Source of the DNA: Janthinobacterium agaricidamnosum
GTDB taxonomy: Bacteria; Pseudomonadota; Gammaproteobacteria; Burkholderiales; Burkholderiaceae_D
Assembly: GCF_003667705.1 (NCBI RefSeq)
Contig: NZ_CP033019.1
Coordinates: 3,720,001 to 3,784,000, forward strand
DNA: 64,000 nt
Direction of reading: 5' to 3'
The notes under the pieces were generated by a model that worked only from the letters and a program-made list of their open reading frames with translations, ran no database searches and was not told where the DNA came from. Below are positions 60,776 through 64,000 of this stretch, piece by piece. The position numbers and the translations under genes were made by a program. The first letter of the stretch is position 1; every line of letters begins with the position of its first letter.

Positions 60776-62491
60776 ATGTTCGGGCAACTGCGGCAATGGC
60801 AGCCACGGCGCGGCTTGGCGCGCGCACTGGCATGCGTCTGCGTGGGTGCGCTCTTGATCGCCTGGAGTAACACTGCCGCAGCGCAAGATGGCTCTCCCGA
60901 ACCGAGGGAGCACAGCGAGCTGGACGCCACCGTGTTCGCACCGTTCCACGCGGCGCGCGGCGAGCGGGTCACGCAGGCGCGCACATTCGTCGTGCACCTC
61001 ACGTATCCGGACGAAGGCCGCGCCCATGCCGTGCGCTGGACCCTGACCTTGTCCGGTCCCGGCCCGCAAGGCGCCGTGCTGCGGCGCTGGTCGGGCACGG
61101 AACAGGTGGGCGCCGGCGGCAAGCGCGTCAACTTGCCCTGGGATGGCCGCGCCGATGCCGATGCGCGCGAACGGCGCATGCTGGCGCCGGACGGCTTGTA
61201 CGAGCTGCGCCTGCTGGCCGTGGTCGATGCCGGCACGCCGCACGAAGCGCAGGTGGAACAGCAATGGCAAATCGCGGTGCAGCGGGGCGCCAGCACGGCG
61301 CCCCGGGTGCCCGCCTTCCAGGCCGGCCTGCAACAACTGTCCCGCCTGGATGAGGAGCCCGGCTACCGCATCGTCTACGCCAACCTGCACAGCCAGACGC
61401 GCCACAGCGACGGCGGCGCGGCGCTCGACGCCTGCCATGGCGCGCAGGAGCCGCAAACGGCGCCGTTCGGCCCCATCGACGCCTATAAATATGCGCAGGA
61501 TCACGGCCTGGACGCCCTGCTGACATCCGAGCACAACCATATGTATGACGGTTCGGACGGAACCAATCCCGCAGCCACGCCTGCCGAAGCGAAGGCCTTG
61601 TACCAGACGGGGCTGGCCGAAGCGGCCGCCTATACAAACGCCCACCCCGGTTTCCTGGCCCTGTACGGCATGGAATGGGGCGTCATCAACAAGGGCGGCC
61701 ACCTGAACATCTTCAATAGCGAACAATTGCTGGGCTGGGAAAGGAATGCCCGGGGCGAATTGCTGGCCGACCTGGAAACGCCGAAAAGCGACTACGCCGC
61801 CCTGTATGCGCTGATGCGCGAACGGGGCTGGATAGGCCAGTTCAACCACCCCGCCTATGCGGGCCAGTTTCTCGTCGATAGCCAGCCGCTCGGCTACACG
61901 CCGGACGGCGATGCGGCCATGGTGCTGTGCGAAGTGATGAACACGTCCGCGTTTTCCACCAACGACCAGGAAACGGAAACGCGGCGCAGCAATTACGAGG
62001 CGGCCTGCAACCGTGCCCTGGCGGCCGGCTACCACGTGGCCTTCAGCAGCAACCAGGACAACCACTGCGCCAACTGGGGCGCATCGTACGGCAACCGCAC
62101 GGCCGTGCTGGTGGCCAGCCCGGCCGCCGGCATGCCCGTGTCACGCGACAGCTTCCTCGACGCGCTGCGCGCGCGCCGCGTGTTTGCCACCATGGACAAG
62201 CACGCGCAGCTGCTGTTCACGGCCAATGGCAAGCTGATGGGCGAGCGTTTCGACAACCACGGGCCTTTGCAACTATCCACCCATTTCAGCAACAGCGCGG
62301 GCCGGCAAGCGGCGGCCGTCGCCATTTTCCACGGCGTACCGGGCGGCAACGGCTCCGTCACGCAACTGTCGGACCAGGCCGAGCTCACCGTCACGCCCGC
62401 GCCCGGCCCCCATGTCTATTACGCGCGCCTGACGCAGGACGACGGCAACATCGTCTGGTCGGCGCCCGTGTGGGTCAATCAGCTGCCGTGA
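60776..62491 (+). CDS. CehA/McbA-family metallohydrolase (PHP-type), exported
   Basis: 571 residues. A signal peptide (ALACVCVGALLIAWSNTAAA) is followed by a ~180-residue beta-rich domain and then a PHP-like metal-binding domain: ANLHSQTRHSDGG, LLTSEHNHMYDG, GQFNHPAYAG and SSNQDNHCANWG supply the His/Asp ligands. The CehA/McbA group includes carbamate-insecticide hydrolases, but most members have unknown phosphoester or amide substrates. Divergent from the nitrate operon; link to it is not implied. Confidence 0.84.
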   Translation: MFGQLRQWQPRRGLARALACVCVGALLIAWSNTAAAQDGSPEPREHSELDATVFAPFHAARGERVTQARTFVVHLTYPDEGRAHAVRWTLTLSGPGPQGAVLRRWSGTEQVGAGGKRVNLPWDGRADADARERRMLAPDGLYELRLLAVVDAGTPHEAQVEQQWQIAVQRGASTAPRVPAFQAGLQQLSRLDEEPGYRIVYANLHSQTRHSDGGAALDACHGAQEPQTAPFGPIDAYKYAQDHGLDALLTSEHNHMYDGSDGTNPAATPAEAKALYQTGLAEAAAYTNAHPGFLALYGMEWGVINKGGHLNIFNSEQLLGWERNARGELLADLETPKSDYAALYALMRERGWIGQFNHPAYAGQFLVDSQPLGYTPDGDAAMVLCEVMNTSAFSTNDQETETRRSNYEAACNRALAAGYHVAFSSNQDNHCANWGASYGNRTAVLVASPAAGMPVSRDSFLDALRARRVFATMDKHAQLLFTANGKLMGERFDNHGPLQLSTHFSNSAGRQAAAVAIFHGVPGGNGSVTQLSDQAELTVTPAPGPHVYYARLTQDDGNIVWSAPVWVNQLP

Positions 62492-62705
62492 ACGCCGCGC
62501 ATCAGGGCACGGCAACGGCACGGACTGGTACACCAAGTGCCGCAGATTCTACGGCCCTGCTCTTTTCCAGCAAACAATATTGGAAAAGTAACTATTTTTT
62601 CAGGTAGCCGTCCATAGACACTGGTTCCTCACAGCAATCCATGGCACCATGGCTGCGCCGTTTTGCCTGCAACGCGGCCTCCACCGGACCAACCAGGAAC
62701 CTTAC

Positions 62706-64000
62706 ATGTCGTCATATCGCACTCTCGCCGGCAGCATGCTGCTCGGCCTGGCCGCAGCGGGCCTCGCCCACGCGCAAGCCCCCGCCCCTGCCGCCGCCAA
62801 CACCGATCCCCACCTGTGGCTGGAAGAAGTCCTCGGCGACAAGCCGCTGGCCTGGGTCAAGCAGCACAATGCCGTCACCACCAAAGAGCTGGAAGCGCAG
62901 CCCGGCTTCGCGGCCCTGCAGACGCGCCTGAAAACCATCCTCAACTCGAAGGAGCGCATCCCCTACGTCAGCAAGGAAGGCGCGTTTTACTACAATTTCT
63001 GGCGCGACGCCCAGCACGTGCGCGGCATCTGGCGCCGCACCACCCTGGCGCAGTACCAGCTGGCCGAACCCGCGTGGGAAACCGTGATCGACCTCGACCA
63101 GCTGGCCGCCGGCGAGAACGAAAACTGGGTCTGGGGCGGTGCCTCCTGCCTGTATCCGAAGGGCGAACGCTGCCTCATTTCCCTGTCGCGCGGTGGCGGC
63201 GACGCCAAGGTGGTGCGCGAATATGACGTGGTCAAGCGCGCCTTTGTCGACGGCGGCTTCACCCTGCCCGAAGCGAAGGGCAGCGTCAGCTGGATCGACC
63301 AGGACACCTTGTTCGTGTCCACCGATTTCGGCCCAGGCTCGATGACCAGCTCGGGCTACCCGCGCATCATCAAGCAGTGGCAGCGCGGCACGCCGCTGGC
63401 GCTGGCGCACACCTTGTATGAAGCCAAACCCGACGACCTGAGCGCGGGCGCCTACAAGGACTTCACGCCCGGCCACGAACACCAGTTCATCGAGCGGCAA
63501 ATCGATTTCTACAGCGGCGAAATGTTCCTGCGCGAAGGCGCCGATCTGAAAAAAGTGCCGAAGCCGGACGATGCGACGGCCTTCACCGTGCGCGATCAAT
63601 TGATCATCACCCTGCGCTCGGACTGGAAAGTGAACGGCAAGACCTACGTGCAAGGCTCGCTGCTGGCGTCCGACTTCAAGGCCTTCATGCAGGGCAAGCA
63701 GGAGCTGGAATTGCTGTACGCGCCCACGGCCACCTCGTCGCTGGACAATGTCACGGCCACCAAATCGGCCATCCTCGTCACCACCCTGGACAAGGTCAAG
63801 AACCGCCTGACGGAACTGCGCCACGTGAACGGCAAGTGGCAGCGCCGCGCCGTCGACGCGCCGAAGCTGGGCACCCTGGCCGTCAGCGCGCTCGACCCTG
63901 TCGATTCGGACCAGTACTTCCTGACGGTGACCGACTTCCTCAATCCGACCACCCTGTATCTGGCCACGGCGCAAAGCGACCAGCGCACGAAAATCAAGTC
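62706..64000 (+). CDS. prolyl oligopeptidase family serine peptidase, partial
   Basis: The first ~431 residues are in the window; the frame runs off the right edge. A signal peptide (TLAGSMLLGLAAAGLAHA) precedes PHLWLEEVLGDKPLAWVKQHN, a hallmark of the S9A prolyl oligopeptidase N-terminus, and the start of the seven-bladed propeller (YYNFWRDAQHVRGIWRRTTL, SWIDQDTLFVSTDFG). The catalytic Ser-Asp-His domain lies beyond the edge, so activity cannot be judged. AGGA lies 7 nt before the ATG. Probably a periplasmic or secreted peptidase cleaving after proline. Confidence 0.9.
   Translation, partial: MSSYRTLAGSMLLGLAAAGLAHAQAPAPAAANTDPHLWLEEVLGDKPLAWVKQHNAVTTKELEAQPGFAALQTRLKTILNSKERIPYVSKEGAFYYNFWRDAQHVRGIWRRTTLAQYQLAEPAWETVIDLDQLAAGENENWVWGGASCLYPKGERCLISLSRGGGDAKVVREYDVVKRAFVDGGFTLPEAKGSVSWIDQDTLFVSTDFGPGSMTSSGYPRIIKQWQRGTPLALAHTLYEAKPDDLSAGAYKDFTPGHEHQFIERQIDFYSGEMFLREGADLKKVPKPDDATAFTVRDQLIITLRSDWKVNGKTYVQGSLLASDFKAFMQGKQELELLYAPTATSSLDNVTATKSAILVTTLDKVKNRLTELRHVNGKWQRRAVDAPKLGTLAVSALDPVDSDQYFLTVTDFLNPTTLYLATAQSDQRTKIK

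Overview
The window is a stretch of a high-GC betaproteobacterial chromosome. Gene content, codon use and the glycerol and nitrate gene orders suggest an Oxalobacteraceae member (Janthinobacterium/Massilia/Duganella-like); this is inference from protein character, since no rRNA or marker gene is present. I see no prophage, integrase, transposase, CRISPR array or plasmid function. It reads as metabolic and regulatory core genome with a few structured repeats.

Layout. 1-3.3 kb: a SUKH/SMI1-type protein cut by the window edge, a GNAT acetyltransferase, a CPBP intramembrane protease and two poorly characterised proteins. 3.5-7.2 kb: a P-loop kinase-like protein, an FMN alpha-hydroxy-acid dehydrogenase, a PhyH dioxygenase and a divergent AraC regulator. 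7.2-10.3 kb: four identical tRNA-Arg(ACG) genes on the minus strand, one split from the other three by a large lipoprotein gene on the plus strand, with clear promoters and terminators. 10.6-16 kb: signalling (hybrid PAS-PAS-GAF histidine kinase, REC-GGDEF protein, small soluble HisKA_3 kinase). 16-21 kb: DUF6265 protein, type II NADH dehydrogenase, two exported proteins, chemoreceptor. 21.1-24.9 kb: a copper-handling operon (DUF2946-like protein, His/Met-repeat protein, TolC-type lipoprotein, multicopper oxidase) behind a near-perfect CueR-type promoter. 25.5-28 kb: diguanylate cyclase and FMN reductase. 28-31 kb: D-alanine catabolism (dadA-dadX with a divergent Lrp regulator). 31-35.5 kb: small enzymes and regulators. 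35.5-45.7 kb: a complete glycerol locus glpR/glpD-S-T-P-Q-U-V-K (ABC-type glycerol uptake, kinase, dehydrogenase, DeoR regulator). 45.7-52.2 kb: oxidoreductase with divergent LysR, a 160-nt palindromic repeat, MarR regulator, serine dehydratase-like enzyme, AGDEF-type cyclase and cysC. 52.3-60.8 kb: assimilatory nitrate operon (transporter, nirB, nirD, FAD reductase, nasA). 60.8-64 kb: a CehA/McbA-type PHP hydrolase and the N-terminal part of a prolyl oligopeptidase.

The strongest non-coding finds are: (1) a sigma-54 promoter followed by a two-hairpin ANTAR-type antitermination leader ahead of the nitrate operon; (2) the CueR-type operator with a 19-bp spacer ahead of the copper operon, whose first gene appears leaderless and frameshifted at a G6 tract; (3) two stop-codon-abutting palindromic elements; (4) a stable-RNA-like promoter pointing into empty sequence near the tRNA cluster. 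The strongest protein-level find is that the two glycerol ABC ATPases carry complementary degeneracies (signature motif in one, H-loop in the other), predicting an asymmetric importer with one canonical ATP site.
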